A stretch of 64,000 nucleotides of DNA from an uncultured Lachnospiraceae bacterium (GTDB taxonomy: Bacteria > Bacillota > Clostridia > Lachnospirales > Lachnospiraceae). The stretch spans positions 109,275 to 173,274 of the forward strand of contig CAJUTC010000001.1 in assembly GCA_910589195.1 (NCBI GenBank). Direction: 5' to 3'. Below are positions 51,959 through 61,726 of this stretch, one piece after another; position 1 is the stretch's first letter, and each line of letters opens with the position of its first letter. The translations under genes and the position numbers were made by a program. The notes beneath the pieces are model-generated. The model saw nothing but the letters and a program-made list of their open reading frames with translations. It was not told the origin of the DNA and ran no database searches.

Positions 51959-52447
51959 TCATTTCTTTTTTGCTGTTTCTTTTTTAGAAGTTTCTTTTTC
52001 TGGTTTGGTCTTCTTAAATCTTCCAAGCAGTCCTTTTTTCACAGGAGCTATTTCCAGCTTTCCTCCCCGGACACTTTTAATCTGGGTGATGTAAATACCG
52101 CTTACCACTGCTTTCACTTCTGCTTTTACCGGGAGGACCGGGAAGACTTTTTCGTCAGCAATCAAGGTCATGATTTTCGGCCCTATCTTGGCCTTGACGA
52201 TGGGAAGCTTGGCCCAGGACATATATTTGGGCGTTTGCTCAATTACCATTTTGGGAAGTCCCGATTCTTTCATCTTTAGCTTTTTCTTATCAATGATCAA
52301 CATGGATACGACCTGTTCAGCCGCTTTCATCATGGCCTGCTGCTCAGCCTGCTTCCGTTCCAGCTTGCGCCCGAAGTAATAGAGCACTGCCAGGATGATG
52401 ATTAAAATCACCAAAACCACGAACAATACTTTTAAAAATGTATTCAC
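51959..52447 (-). CDS. Membrane-anchored protein, unknown
   Basis: The 162-residue protein has an N-terminal transmembrane helix (about 5-24, KVLFVVLVILIIILAVLYYF), then a helix rich in Lys and Gln, a beta domain with VKAKIGPKIMTLIADEKVFPV, and a Lys-rich tail (KKETAKKK). I recognise no named family. It starts with GTG, behind GGAGGG with a spacing of about nine. It is divergent from rpoB and may share a control region with its promoter, but no shared site is visible. Confidence 0.75.
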   Translation of the reverse strand: MNTFLKVLFVVLVILIIILAVLYYFGRKLERKQAEQQAMMKAAEQVVSMLIIDKKKLKMKESGLPKMVIEQTPKYMSWAKLPIVKAKIGPKIMTLIADEKVFPVLPVKAEVKAVVSGIYITQIKSVRGGKLEIAPVKKGLLGRFKKTKPEKETSKKETAKKK

Positions 52448-52556
52448 TTTGGGGAACCCTCCAATCTTACGTGTGGCAAAAGGCTCAAGGTCTGCCGTCT
52501 GCCCATTATCTGAAATAGTATATCATTAATCAGAAAAAAAGGCAAGCAAAAAATGC

Positions 52557-52585
52557 TTGACACCTTGATTTTTGTATGATAATAT
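52557..52585 (+). promoter_or_regulatory. Promoter of rpoB-rpoC
   Basis: TTGACA, 17 bases, TAATAT. The start is about 225 bases downstream, which leaves a long untranslated leader. Confidence 0.7.
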
Positions 52586-52809
52586 GGAATGTGCACTATT
52601 ATGGAGGCTTACGCCTATAGATAGGCCAGGAAGCCTTATAAATCAAGGATTATCAAGTAAACCTTCATGCGCCCGGATGCACCACCACACATGAAAGTCC
52701 GGCGGGCGTACTTGGAATCCCTGAACTTAGACCGCTTATTCGGCGGTGGACTTTTAAAGTAATATTAGCATTTAACGCAGTGAATATGGAAAACAGGGGT
52801 GAAACGTCA
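52586..52809 (+). ncRNA. Folded 5' leader of rpoB, possible pseudoknot
   Basis: The leader holds nested hairpins at 52604-52637: GCCTA, TAGA, TAGGC inside GAGGCTT/AAGCCTT. At 52664-52708, TTCATG (52664-52669) pairs with CATGAA (52690-52695), and the following CGCCCGGA (52670-52677) pairs with TCCGG-C-GGGCG (52698-52708). The two stems interleave, giving an H-type pseudoknot. A third stem, ACCGC with GCGGT, stands at 52731-52747. The start codon region follows. No Rfam family was checked. Confidence 0.6.
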
Positions 52810-55800
52810 ATGGAGAAAAGCAGAATGCGTCCGGTGAAGGCCGGTAAAGGCATGCGGATGAGCTTTCAAAGACAAAAGGAAGTTCTGGAAATGCCAAACC
52901 TGATTGAGATTCAAAAAAACTCTTATCGCTGGTTCCAGGAAGAAGGCCTGAAAGAGGTTTTTGATGACATCTCTCCCATCGCAGACTTTGCAGGCCATTT
53001 AAGCCTGGAGTTTGTGGGCTTTACGTTATGCAAAGAAGAAATTAAGTATACCATAGAAGAGTGCAAAGAGCGCGACGCAACGTATGCGGCACCTTTAAAG
53101 GTAAGAGTACGTCTTTATGATAAGGATAAAGCCGATGAGGAGTTTAATGAGCACGAGATTTTCATGGGTGACCTTCCGCTTATGACCGATACGGGCTCGT
53201 TCGTAATTAACGGAGCAGAGCGGGTTATCGTAAGCCAGTTGGTGCGTTCCCCCGGTATCTATTACGGCATTGTCCATGATAAAGTTGGAAAGGAACTGTA
53301 TTCCTGTACTGTGATTCCAAACCGCGGGGCATGGCTGGAATACGAAACAGATTCCAACGATATTTTTTATGTCCGTGTAGATCGGACACGTAAAGTTCCG
53401 GTAACCGTTTTGGTGCGTGCGTTAGGCTACGGAACCAATGCGGAGATTATCGATTTATTTGGCGAGGAGCCAAAGATACTAGCCAGCTTTGGAAAGGATC
53501 CTTCCGAAACGTATGAGGACGGCCTTTTGGAGCTGTATAAAAAGATTCGCCCAGGCGAGCCTTTAAGCGTGGATAGTGCGAAAAATTTGTTGGATCTGAT
53601 GTTCTTTGACCCCAGAAGATACGATCTGGCAAAAGTCGGAAGATATAAGTTTAATAAGAAACTTCATTTAAAAAACCGCATCAAAGGCCATGTGCTGGCT
53701 GAGGATGTGGTAGATACCCGCACCGGCGAGATTCTGGCCGAAGCGGGCACAACAGTAGAACGGGAACTGGCAGAGAAAATTCAGAATGCTGCCATTCCTT
53801 TTGTGTGGGTTGAAGGACCTACCAGAAAGCAGAAAGTGCTTTCGAATCTGATGGTAGATTTAAGCACCTACGTTTCCTTTGACCCGAAGGAAGCAGGCGT
53901 TACGGAATTAGTATTCTACCCGGAATTAGAAAAGATTCTGGAAGCTTTTGGAGATGACCAGGAGGAGCTAAAGGATGCCATCCGACGCAGGGTTCACGAG
54001 CTGATCCCCAAGCACATTACCAAGGAGGATATCCTTGCTTCTATTAACTATAATATGCATTTAGAGGAAGAAGTAGGCACGTCTGATGATATTGACCATT
54101 TAGGAAATCGCCGGATCCGCGCGGTAGGGGAACTTTTGCAGAACCAGTACCGAATCGGACTTTCCCGAATGGAGCGGGTGGTTCGGGAACGTATGACTAC
54201 CCAGGATGTGGATTCGCTTACTCCTCAATCTCTGATTAATATCAAGCCGGTAACGGCGGCTGTAAAGGAGTTTTTCGGAAGCTCCCAGCTGTCCCAGTTT
54301 ATGGATCAGAATAATCCTCTTTCGGAGCTGACTCATAAACGGCGTCTGTCTGCGTTAGGCCCTGGCGGTCTGTCCAGGGATCGTGCCGGCTTTGAAGTTC
54401 GTGACGTACACTATACCCATTATGGCCGTATGTGTCCCATAGAAACTCCTGAAGGCCCCAACATTGGTTTGATTAACTCACTGGCTTGCTATGCAAGGGT
54501 AAACCAGTATGGATTTGTGGAAGCTCCTTATCGTGTGGTAGATAAAAGCGATCCCATGAATCCAGTGGTAACAGATGAGGTGGTTTATTTAACGGCAGAT
54601 GAAGAGGATAATTTTGTGGTGGCACAGGCAAATGAGCCTTTGGATGAAGACGGCCACTTTGTTCGGAATAATGTTTCCGGACGTTTTAGGGAGGAAACTT
54701 CCGAATTCCAGAAAAAGAATATTGATTTAATGGATGTATCCCCCAAAATGGTATTTTCTGTGGCGACATCTATGATTCCATTCCTGCAAAATGATGATGC
54801 CAACCGTGCGCTGATGGGTTCTAACATGCAGCGCCAGGCGGTGCCCCTTTTAAAAACAGAGGCGCCTGTGGTAGGCACTGGCATTGAAGGGAAAGCGGCA
54901 GTCGATTCTGGTGTATGCGTAGTGGCAAAGAATGCCGGGGTGGTAGAGCGTTCCGCGTCTAATGAGATTATTATCCGGAGGGATAAGGACGGACAGAAAG
55001 AAGTTTACCATCTGACGAAATTTAAGAGAAGCAACCAGTCCAACTGCTATAATCAGAAGCCTATTGTTTTTAAAGGCAACCATGTGGAAGCCGGAGAAGT
55101 AATTGCAGACGGGCCTTCCACGGATAACGGGGAGATTGCCCTGGGTAAAAACCCGCTGATTGGATTTATGACCTGGGAAGGTTATAATTACGAGGATGCG
55201 GTATTATTAAGTGAGCGGTTGGTACAGGAAGATGTATATACCTCTGTCCATATTGAGGAGTATGAGGCAGAGGCCAGGGATACAAAGCTTGGGCCGGAGG
55301 AGATTACCCGGGATGTTCCGGGCGTTGGCGAAGATGCGCTAAAAGATTTGGATGAAAGAGGAATTATCCGTATCGGCGCAGAGGTTCGGGCAGGCGATAT
55401 CCTGGTGGGAAAAGTAACCCCTAAGGGGGAAACGGAATTGACTGCTGAAGAGCGGCTGCTCCGTGCGATTTTTGGTGAAAAGGCCAGGGAAGTCAGGGAT
55501 ACTTCCTTGAAGGTGCCCCACGGCGCATACGGCATTATTGTAGATGCCAAAGTATTTACCCGTGAAAACGGAGATGAGTTAAGCCCTGGCGTGAATCAGA
55601 CGGTGCGCATTTATATTGCCCAGAAGAGAAAGATCTCTGTAGGTGATAAGATGGCCGGGCGTCATGGGAATAAGGGTGTGGTTTCCCGTGTGCTTCCAGT
55701 GGAAGATATGCCGTTTTTGCCGAACGGGCGTCCGTTAGATATTGTACTGAACCCGTTAGGTGTGCCTTCCCGTATGAATATTGGCCAGGTGCTGGAAATT

Positions 55801-56676
55801 CACTTAAGCCTTGCGGCAAAGGCTTTGGGCTTTAATATTTCTACGCCTGTATTTGACGGGGCAAATGAGCTTGATATTATGGATACCCTGAATGTGGCCA
55901 ATGATTATGTGAATTTGTCCTGGGAGGAGTTTAAAGAAGCGTACCAGGATCTGCTGAAGCCGGAGGTTTTAGATTATTTAGGGAATCATCTGGAACACAG
56001 GGAATTATGGAAAGGAGTGCCGTTAAGCAGGGATGGAAAGGTGCGTTTAAGGGATGGACGAACCGGGGAATATTTTGATAGCCCAGTAACCATCGGGCAC
56101 ATGCACTATTTAAAGCTCCATCATCTGGTAGACGATAAGATCCACGCCCGTTCCACAGGGCCATATTCTCTGGTAACACAGCAGCCCTTGGGCGGAAAGG
56201 CTCAGTTCGGCGGCCAGCGTTTTGGCGAGATGGAGGTTTGGGCTTTGGAAGCTTATGGGGCGTCCTATACCTTGCAGGAAATCCTGACAGTAAAGTCGGA
56301 TGATGTGGTAGGCCGTGTGAAAACCTATGAAGCAATTATTAAAGGCGAGAATATTCCGGAACCGGGTATTCCGGAATCCTTTAAGGTGCTGTTAAAAGAG
56401 CTGCAGTCGTTAGGTCTGGATGTGAGAGTTTTGCGCGATGATAACACGGAAGTTGAATTGAGCGAAAACATCGATTACGGCGATACCGATCTGCGTTCCA
56501 TCATTGAGGGCGACCGTCATTACCAGGATGACGAGTCCTTCGAACATTATGGTTACCAGAAGCAGGAGTTTAAAGACGACGAACTGGTGGCTGTGGAAGA
56601 AGAGGATTTTGAGGATGAGGATCCATATCTGGACGATATAGATGAAGGGTTCGAGGATTCCTCTGACGAAGAATAG
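52810..56676 (+). CDS. rpoB: RNA polymerase beta subunit
   Basis: RpoB builds half of the catalytic core of RNA polymerase. The 1288 residues run from MEKSRMRPVKAGKGMRMSFQ through the whole beta subunit. The rifampicin pocket is ordinary: SSQLSQFMDQNNPLSELTHK, then RRLSALGPGG, with the usual Asp, His and Ser kept, so sensitivity is expected. A C-terminal extension is acidic (EEEDFEDEDPYLDDIDEGF). I start at 52810 behind AGGGGTG; GTG 52780 and ATG 52786 are weaker. rplJ and rplL, normally before rpoB, are not directly upstream. rpoC starts 19 bases after the stop. Confidence 0.98.
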   Translation: MEKSRMRPVKAGKGMRMSFQRQKEVLEMPNLIEIQKNSYRWFQEEGLKEVFDDISPIADFAGHLSLEFVGFTLCKEEIKYTIEECKERDATYAAPLKVRVRLYDKDKADEEFNEHEIFMGDLPLMTDTGSFVINGAERVIVSQLVRSPGIYYGIVHDKVGKELYSCTVIPNRGAWLEYETDSNDIFYVRVDRTRKVPVTVLVRALGYGTNAEIIDLFGEEPKILASFGKDPSETYEDGLLELYKKIRPGEPLSVDSAKNLLDLMFFDPRRYDLAKVGRYKFNKKLHLKNRIKGHVLAEDVVDTRTGEILAEAGTTVERELAEKIQNAAIPFVWVEGPTRKQKVLSNLMVDLSTYVSFDPKEAGVTELVFYPELEKILEAFGDDQEELKDAIRRRVHELIPKHITKEDILASINYNMHLEEEVGTSDDIDHLGNRRIRAVGELLQNQYRIGLSRMERVVRERMTTQDVDSLTPQSLINIKPVTAAVKEFFGSSQLSQFMDQNNPLSELTHKRRLSALGPGGLSRDRAGFEVRDVHYTHYGRMCPIETPEGPNIGLINSLACYARVNQYGFVEAPYRVVDKSDPMNPVVTDEVVYLTADEEDNFVVAQANEPLDEDGHFVRNNVSGRFREETSEFQKKNIDLMDVSPKMVFSVATSMIPFLQNDDANRALMGSNMQRQAVPLLKTEAPVVGTGIEGKAAVDSGVCVVAKNAGVVERSASNEIIIRRDKDGQKEVYHLTKFKRSNQSNCYNQKPIVFKGNHVEAGEVIADGPSTDNGEIALGKNPLIGFMTWEGYNYEDAVLLSERLVQEDVYTSVHIEEYEAEARDTKLGPEEITRDVPGVGEDALKDLDERGIIRIGAEVRAGDILVGKVTPKGETELTAEERLLRAIFGEKAREVRDTSLKVPHGAYGIIVDAKVFTRENGDELSPGVNQTVRIYIAQKRKISVGDKMAGRHGNKGVVSRVLPVEDMPFLPNGRPLDIVLNPLGVPSRMNIGQVLEIHLSLAAKALGFNISTPVFDGANELDIMDTLNVANDYVNLSWEEFKEAYQDLLKPEVLDYLGNHLEHRELWKGVPLSRDGKVRLRDGRTGEYFDSPVTIGHMHYLKLHHLVDDKIHARSTGPYSLVTQQPLGGKAQFGGQRFGEMEVWALEAYGASYTLQEILTVKSDDVVGRVKTYEAIIKGENIPEPGIPESFKVLLKELQSLGLDVRVLRDDNTEVELSENIDYGDTDLRSIIEGDRHYQDDESFEHYGYQKQEFKDDELVAVEEEDFEDEDPYLDDIDEGFEDSSDEE

Positions 56677-56695
56677 ATAGAAGGGAGTATCGCTC

Positions 56696-59600
56696 ATGCC
56701 AGAAACAAATGAAACTTATCATCCGTTAACCTTTGATGCGATAAAGATCGGGCTGGCTTCTCCGGATAAGATATTAGAGTGGTCACATGGCGAGGTAAAA
56801 AAGCCGGAAACCATTAACTACAGAACCTTAAAACCGGAAAAGGACGGGTTGTTCTGCGAGAGGATTTTTGGCCCTACTAAGGATTGGGAGTGCCACTGCG
56901 GCAAGTATAAGAAAATTCGTTATAAAGGCGTGGTCTGCGATCGCTGCGGCGTGGAAGTTACGAAAGCCAGCGTCCGCAGAGAGCGTATGGGGCACATTAC
57001 GCTGGCTGCCCCAGTATCCCATATCTGGTATTTTAAGGGGATTCCTTCCCGTATGGGATTGATTTTGGATATATCGCCCAGAACTCTGGAAAAGGTATTG
57101 TATTTTGCTTCTTATATTGTGCTGGATCCTCAGAAAACGGGACTTCAGTATAAGCAGGTATTGTCTGAAAAGGAATACCGGGAAGAAGTGGAAAAGAACG
57201 GCTACGGCTCCTTCCGGGTAGGGATGGGGGCAGAAGCCATTCAAGAGCTTTTGCAGGCGATTGATCTGGAAAAGGATTCCGAAGTTCTGCGTAAAGGCCT
57301 TCGGGATGCATCCGGGCAAAAACGGGCACGTATCATTAAGCGTCTGGAAGTAGTAGAAGCATTCCGGAATTCGGGAAACCGTCCGGAATGGATGATTATG
57401 AACATGATTCCGGTGATTCCGCCGGATATCCGTCCTATGGTACAGCTAGATGGCGGTCGGTTTGCTACCTCCGATTTAAATGATTTGTACCGCCGGATTA
57501 TTAACCGGAATAACCGTCTGGCAAGGCTTTTGGAGCTTGGGGCGCCAGATATTATTGTGCGCAATGAGAAACGTATGCTTCAGGAAGCGGTTGATGCCCT
57601 GATTGATAATGGCCGCCGTGGAAGGCCGGTAACCGGGCCAGGAAATCGTGCCTTAAAATCCCTTTCCGATATGTTAAAGGGAAAACAGGGACGTTTCCGC
57701 CAGAACCTGCTTGGCAAGCGTGTGGATTATTCCGGACGTTCTGTTATCGTAGTAGGGCCGGAGCTTAAAATTTATCAGTGCGGTTTGCCAAAGGAAATGG
57801 CCATTGAGCTATTTAAGCCATTTGTTATGAAGGAACTGGTTTCCAATGGCACTGCCCACAATATTAAAAACGCAAAAAAGATGGTAGAGCGCCTTCAGCC
57901 AGAGGTATGGGATGTGCTGGAGGATGTAATTAAGGAACATCCGGTTATGCTGAACCGCGCTCCAACTCTTCACCGTCTGGGAATCCAGGCATTTGAACCG
58001 ATTCTGGTAGAAGGTAAGGCGATTAAGCTTCATCCGCTGGTTTGTACTGCGTTTAATGCGGACTTTGACGGAGATCAGATGGCAGTCCATCTGCCGCTGT
58101 CAGTGGAAGCCCAGGCAGAATGCCGGTTTTTGCTTCTGTCACCTAACAATTTGCTGAAGCCTTCTGATGGAGGCCCTGTAGCGGTGCCTTCTCAGGATAT
58201 GGTTTTGGGGATCTATTACCTGACCCAGGAAAGGCCGGGAGCCAAGGGAGAGGGAAGCATTTTCCGCAGTATTAACGAGGCAATTTTAGCCTATGAAAAT
58301 AAAGCCGTAACGCTTCACAGCCGGGTAAAGGTACGGGTTACAAAAACTTCGCTTGACGGTACCGTAAAGCATGGCACCATTGAATCCACAGTGGGACGCT
58401 TTATCTTTAATGAAATTATTCCCCAGGATTTGGGGTTTGTGGATCGTTCAAAACCGGAAAATGAGCTTAAGCTGGAAGTTGATTTCCATGTAGGGAAAAA
58501 GCAGTTGAAGCAAATTTTGGAAAAGGTTATTAATGTCCATGGAGCAATCCAGACTGCTGTAACATTGGACGATATTAAGGCAATTGGCTATAAGTTTTCA
58601 ACCAAAGCCGCTATGACCGTATCCATTTCCGACATGACAGTTCCGGAATCCAAGAAGCAATTGATCGCTGACGCCCAGACTACCGTGGATCATATTTCTA
58701 AAAATTTCAGGCGCGGCCTGATTACGGAAGAAGAGCGTTATAAAGAAGTAATTGAAACCTGGAAGAATACGGACGACCAGTTAACACATGACTTGCTGAC
58801 TGGATTGGATAAATATAATAACATTTTTATGATGGCGGACTCCGGCGCCCGTGGTTCCGATAAGCAGATTAAACAGCTTGCCGGGATGCGTGGCCTGATG
58901 GCAGATACCACCGGGCATACCATCGAATTGCCGATTAAGTCAAATTTCCGTGAAGGCTTGGACGTATTGGAGTATTTTATTTCCGCCCATGGCGCCAGAA
59001 AGGGTCTTAGCGACACGGCGCTGCGTACCGCGGACTCCGGTTACCTGACACGGCGTTTGGTAGACGTATCTCAGGATTTGATTATTCGTGAGGTTGACTG
59101 CTGTGAAGGGAAAGAGATTCCGTTTATGGAAATCAAGGCCTTTATGGATGGGCAGGAAACCATTGAATCCTTAAAGGATCGGTTAACCGGACGTTATATT
59201 GCCGAAACCATAGTGGATCCAGATACCGGTGAAGTAGTGGTGAAAGCAAACCATATGTGCACCCCGAAGCGGGCGGCTGCGGTGATGGAGGTACTGGAAA
59301 AGACCGGGCGGAAGTCCGTTAAAATCCGTACCGTGCTGTCCTGCAAATCTCATATCGGTGTGTGCGCCAAGTGCTACGGCGCAAATATGGCAACCGGGCA
59401 GTCAGTACAAGTGGGAGAAGCTGTTGGCATTATCGCGGCCCAGTCCATTGGAGAGCCAGGTACACAGCTTACCATGAGAACGTTCCATACCGGAGGCGTA
59501 GCCGGAGGCGATATTACGCAAGGTCTTCCCCGTGTAGAGGAGCTTTTTGAGGCGCGTAAGCCAAAGGGTCTTGCTATTATTACGGAATTTGCCGGAGTAG

Positions 59601-60358
59601 TAACGATTAAAGATACCAAGAAAAAACGGGAGATTACAGTAACGGATAACGAAACTGGAAACTCCAAAACGTATCTTATCCCTTACGGTTCCAGAATTAA
59701 GGTTCAGGATGAGCAGTATCTGGAAGCTGGTGATGAGCTGACAGAAGGTTCTGTTAATCCCCACGACATTTTAAAAATTAAAGGTGTTCGGGCTGTACAG
59801 GACTATATGATTCAGGAAGTTCAGCGTGTGTATCGTCTTCAGGGCGTGGAAATTAATGATAAACACGTAGAGATGATCGTACGCCAGATGCTGAAAAAAG
59901 TAAAGATTGAGGAAAGCGGCGACAGTGATCTGCTGCCAGGCATTTCTGTGGATGTATTGGATTTCAATGAGATGAATGAGCAGCTCATTGCGGAGGGGAA
60001 ACGGCCCGCGGAAGGAAAACAAGTTATGCTGGGGATTACCAAAGCATCATTAGCAACGGATTCCTTCCTGTCTGCGGCATCCTTCCAGGAAACCACCAAG
60101 GTATTAACGGAGGCGGCCATTAATGGAAAAGTGGATCATTTGATTGGTCTAAAAGAAAACGTGCTGATTGGTAAGCTGATTCCGGCTGGAACTGGAATGA
60201 AGCGTTATCAGAATGTAAGGTTAAATACAGATTATACCATGGAAGATGAGATTTCCTTGGATGAAGAAGAGGAAGATGAGATTCCTATGTTTCCTCAAGA
60301 AACCGAAGATGATGTGCTTTTAGAAGAAGTGCTGGATTTCGGAGAAGAAGAACTGTAA
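56696..60358 (+). CDS. rpoC: RNA polymerase beta' subunit
   Basis: RpoC carries the catalytic Mg-binding loop NADFDGDQMAVH. The 1220-residue chain has the N-terminal zinc finger (CHCGKYKKIRYKGVVCDRCG), the rudder/lid region, the bridge helix with ADSGARGSDKQIKQLAGMRG, the second zinc site (CKSHIGVCAKCYG) and the C-terminal IIAAQSIGEPGTQLTMRTFHTGG, where the trigger loop lies. The tail is acidic (LDEEEEDEIPMF). AAGGGAG precedes the start. Transcription ends at the 18-bp hairpin right after the stop. Confidence 0.98.
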   Translation: MPETNETYHPLTFDAIKIGLASPDKILEWSHGEVKKPETINYRTLKPEKDGLFCERIFGPTKDWECHCGKYKKIRYKGVVCDRCGVEVTKASVRRERMGHITLAAPVSHIWYFKGIPSRMGLILDISPRTLEKVLYFASYIVLDPQKTGLQYKQVLSEKEYREEVEKNGYGSFRVGMGAEAIQELLQAIDLEKDSEVLRKGLRDASGQKRARIIKRLEVVEAFRNSGNRPEWMIMNMIPVIPPDIRPMVQLDGGRFATSDLNDLYRRIINRNNRLARLLELGAPDIIVRNEKRMLQEAVDALIDNGRRGRPVTGPGNRALKSLSDMLKGKQGRFRQNLLGKRVDYSGRSVIVVGPELKIYQCGLPKEMAIELFKPFVMKELVSNGTAHNIKNAKKMVERLQPEVWDVLEDVIKEHPVMLNRAPTLHRLGIQAFEPILVEGKAIKLHPLVCTAFNADFDGDQMAVHLPLSVEAQAECRFLLLSPNNLLKPSDGGPVAVPSQDMVLGIYYLTQERPGAKGEGSIFRSINEAILAYENKAVTLHSRVKVRVTKTSLDGTVKHGTIESTVGRFIFNEIIPQDLGFVDRSKPENELKLEVDFHVGKKQLKQILEKVINVHGAIQTAVTLDDIKAIGYKFSTKAAMTVSISDMTVPESKKQLIADAQTTVDHISKNFRRGLITEEERYKEVIETWKNTDDQLTHDLLTGLDKYNNIFMMADSGARGSDKQIKQLAGMRGLMADTTGHTIELPIKSNFREGLDVLEYFISAHGARKGLSDTALRTADSGYLTRRLVDVSQDLIIREVDCCEGKEIPFMEIKAFMDGQETIESLKDRLTGRYIAETIVDPDTGEVVVKANHMCTPKRAAAVMEVLEKTGRKSVKIRTVLSCKSHIGVCAKCYGANMATGQSVQVGEAVGIIAAQSIGEPGTQLTMRTFHTGGVAGGDITQGLPRVEELFEARKPKGLAIITEFAGVVTIKDTKKKREITVTDNETGNSKTYLIPYGSRIKVQDEQYLEAGDELTEGSVNPHDILKIKGVRAVQDYMIQEVQRVYRLQGVEINDKHVEMIVRQMLKKVKIEESGDSDLLPGISVDVLDFNEMNEQLIAEGKRPAEGKQVMLGITKASLATDSFLSAASFQETTKVLTEAAINGKVDHLIGLKENVLIGKLIPAGTGMKRYQNVRLNTDYTMEDEISLDEEEEDEIPMFPQETEDDVLLEEVLDFGEEEL

Positions 60359-60366
60359 AAAAGAAT

Positions 60367-60410
60367 AAAAACCGCCGCAGGCTTAGCAAATGAAGCCTGC
60401 GGCGGTTTTT
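60367..60410 (+). terminator. Intrinsic terminator of rpoBC
   Basis: An 18-base perfect stem (60367-60384 with 60393-60410) and an 8-base loop end in TTTTT. It starts 8 bases after the rpoC stop. Confidence 0.95.
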
Positions 60411-60484
60411 CGTATGTAGCTTGTTTATTACGATTTACCTAATTGCCTCTTGTAGTCTGGCAGAAAGCAGTGCTCCAATCGGAT

Positions 60485-61612
60485 CTAGTGAGAAGAGCCG
60501 GGGCCGCCGGTTTGCCCTGCGGCTAATCCGCTGCCAGAGGGGGTGGAGCTGCCAGAGGAAGGAGAACCAGAACCGGAGCCGGCAGGACCGCCGGTGGCTC
60601 CTGCTTCTAAACCGCTGCCTGATGGAGAAGAGCCGCTAGAAGAAGGATTGCTCCCAGATTGGCTGCCTGACGGAGCAGTAGAAGAACCTCCGGGGCCATA
60701 ATTTGTGCTTCCGGAATTATTGGTATTTCCTGCAGACTGGGTATTTCCAGAATTAATTCCATTCACAGTAGTAGCGTTTACTCCAGAGGCATTTTGACAT
60801 ACGCCATCTGCGCCAAAAGAGTAATTTTGTCCATCAATGGTAATGGTGCCTCCAGCAACCATCTTGCCTGTAGCAGGATCCAGGTAATAATATTTACCGG
60901 ATACCTGGATCCACCCGGTGAGCATATGTCCCGCATTATTAAAGTAGTAATATGCGCCGTTGATTTCCTTCCAGGTCCGTGCCATCTTACCGGCTCCCGG
61001 ATCCATATAATATTTATTTGTGCCGTCGCTTAGCCATCCGGTAAGCATACGCCCGTCGCTGTTTAAGTAATAGTAATCACCGGCAACTTCTGTCCATCCA
61101 GTGAGCATTTTTCCATCGGCGCCGAAATAATACCAATAGTTATCAATCAGCCGCCAGTTGGAAACCATGCAGCGGCCATCCTCCCGGAAATAATACCAGG
61201 CATTATCCATTTGGCGCCATCCCTTCGCCATGGCTCCATTGCCTCGGAGGAAATAGTAGTTATCCCCTTCCTTTAGCCATCCGGTTACCATGGTGCCGTC
61301 CTGCAAATTATAATACCAGTTTCCCTGATCCTGAACCCATCCGGTGGACATCAAGCCGTTAGATTTAAAGAAATACCAGTGCCCGTCAATTTGTTTCCAT
61401 CCTAAAGTCATCAACCCGGTAGATAAATCCATATAATAATAGCCGTCGCTGGTCTGAATCCATCCTTTACGAAGAGTGCCGTTATTTTCTACATAAGTCC
61501 AGCTATTTCCTGAAGCAGTCCAGCCTGCTGCCATAGAACTTCCTGCAGATGCCAAAGTTAAAAGTCCGAAAAGCCCTGCTGCTACCGCAGCTTTTCTTAT
61601 CTTACGTTTCAT
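60485..61612 (-). CDS. Choline-binding (cell wall-binding repeat) protein
   Basis: The 375-residue exported protein has a signal peptide (about 1-29). About twelve choline-binding/cell wall-binding repeats of some 20 residues follow (for example GWKQIDGHWYFFKSNGLMST and GWTEVAGDYYYLNSDGRMLT). The GW and YYY-type positions pair to make choline sites. The C-terminal third is Gly/Ser-rich low complexity. Such repeats bind choline or other wall polymers; no enzyme domain is attached, so the role is likely adhesion or masking. AAGGAGG stands 11 bases before the ATG. The licC/licA-like gene lies directly upstream on the same strand. Confidence 0.93.
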   Translation of the reverse strand: MKRKIRKAAVAAGLFGLLTLASAGSSMAAGWTASGNSWTYVENNGTLRKGWIQTSDGYYYMDLSTGLMTLGWKQIDGHWYFFKSNGLMSTGWVQDQGNWYYNLQDGTMVTGWLKEGDNYYFLRGNGAMAKGWRQMDNAWYYFREDGRCMVSNWRLIDNYWYYFGADGKMLTGWTEVAGDYYYLNSDGRMLTGWLSDGTNKYYMDPGAGKMARTWKEINGAYYYFNNAGHMLTGWIQVSGKYYYLDPATGKMVAGGTITIDGQNYSFGADGVCQNASGVNATTVNGINSGNTQSAGNTNNSGSTNYGPGGSSTAPSGSQSGSNPSSSGSSPSGSGLEAGATGGPAGSGSGSPSSGSSTPSGSGLAAGQTGGPGSSH

Positions 61613-61656
61613 AAGCGTTTGTTCCTCCTTAAAAATCGTTGATGCTTGCTGCTATC

Positions 61657-61665
61657 AGTATAGCA
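61657..61665 (-). promoter_or_regulatory. Extended -10 promoter of the choline-binding protein gene
   Basis: Minus strand: TGC followed by TATACT. The -35 box is weak. It lies about 45 bases before the start at 61612. Confidence 0.45.
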
Positions 61666-61726
61666 CAATTTGAACATGTTTGCTTAACATTTTTATTACA
61701 TTTTTAACCAGGCTGCTGTCATAAGT

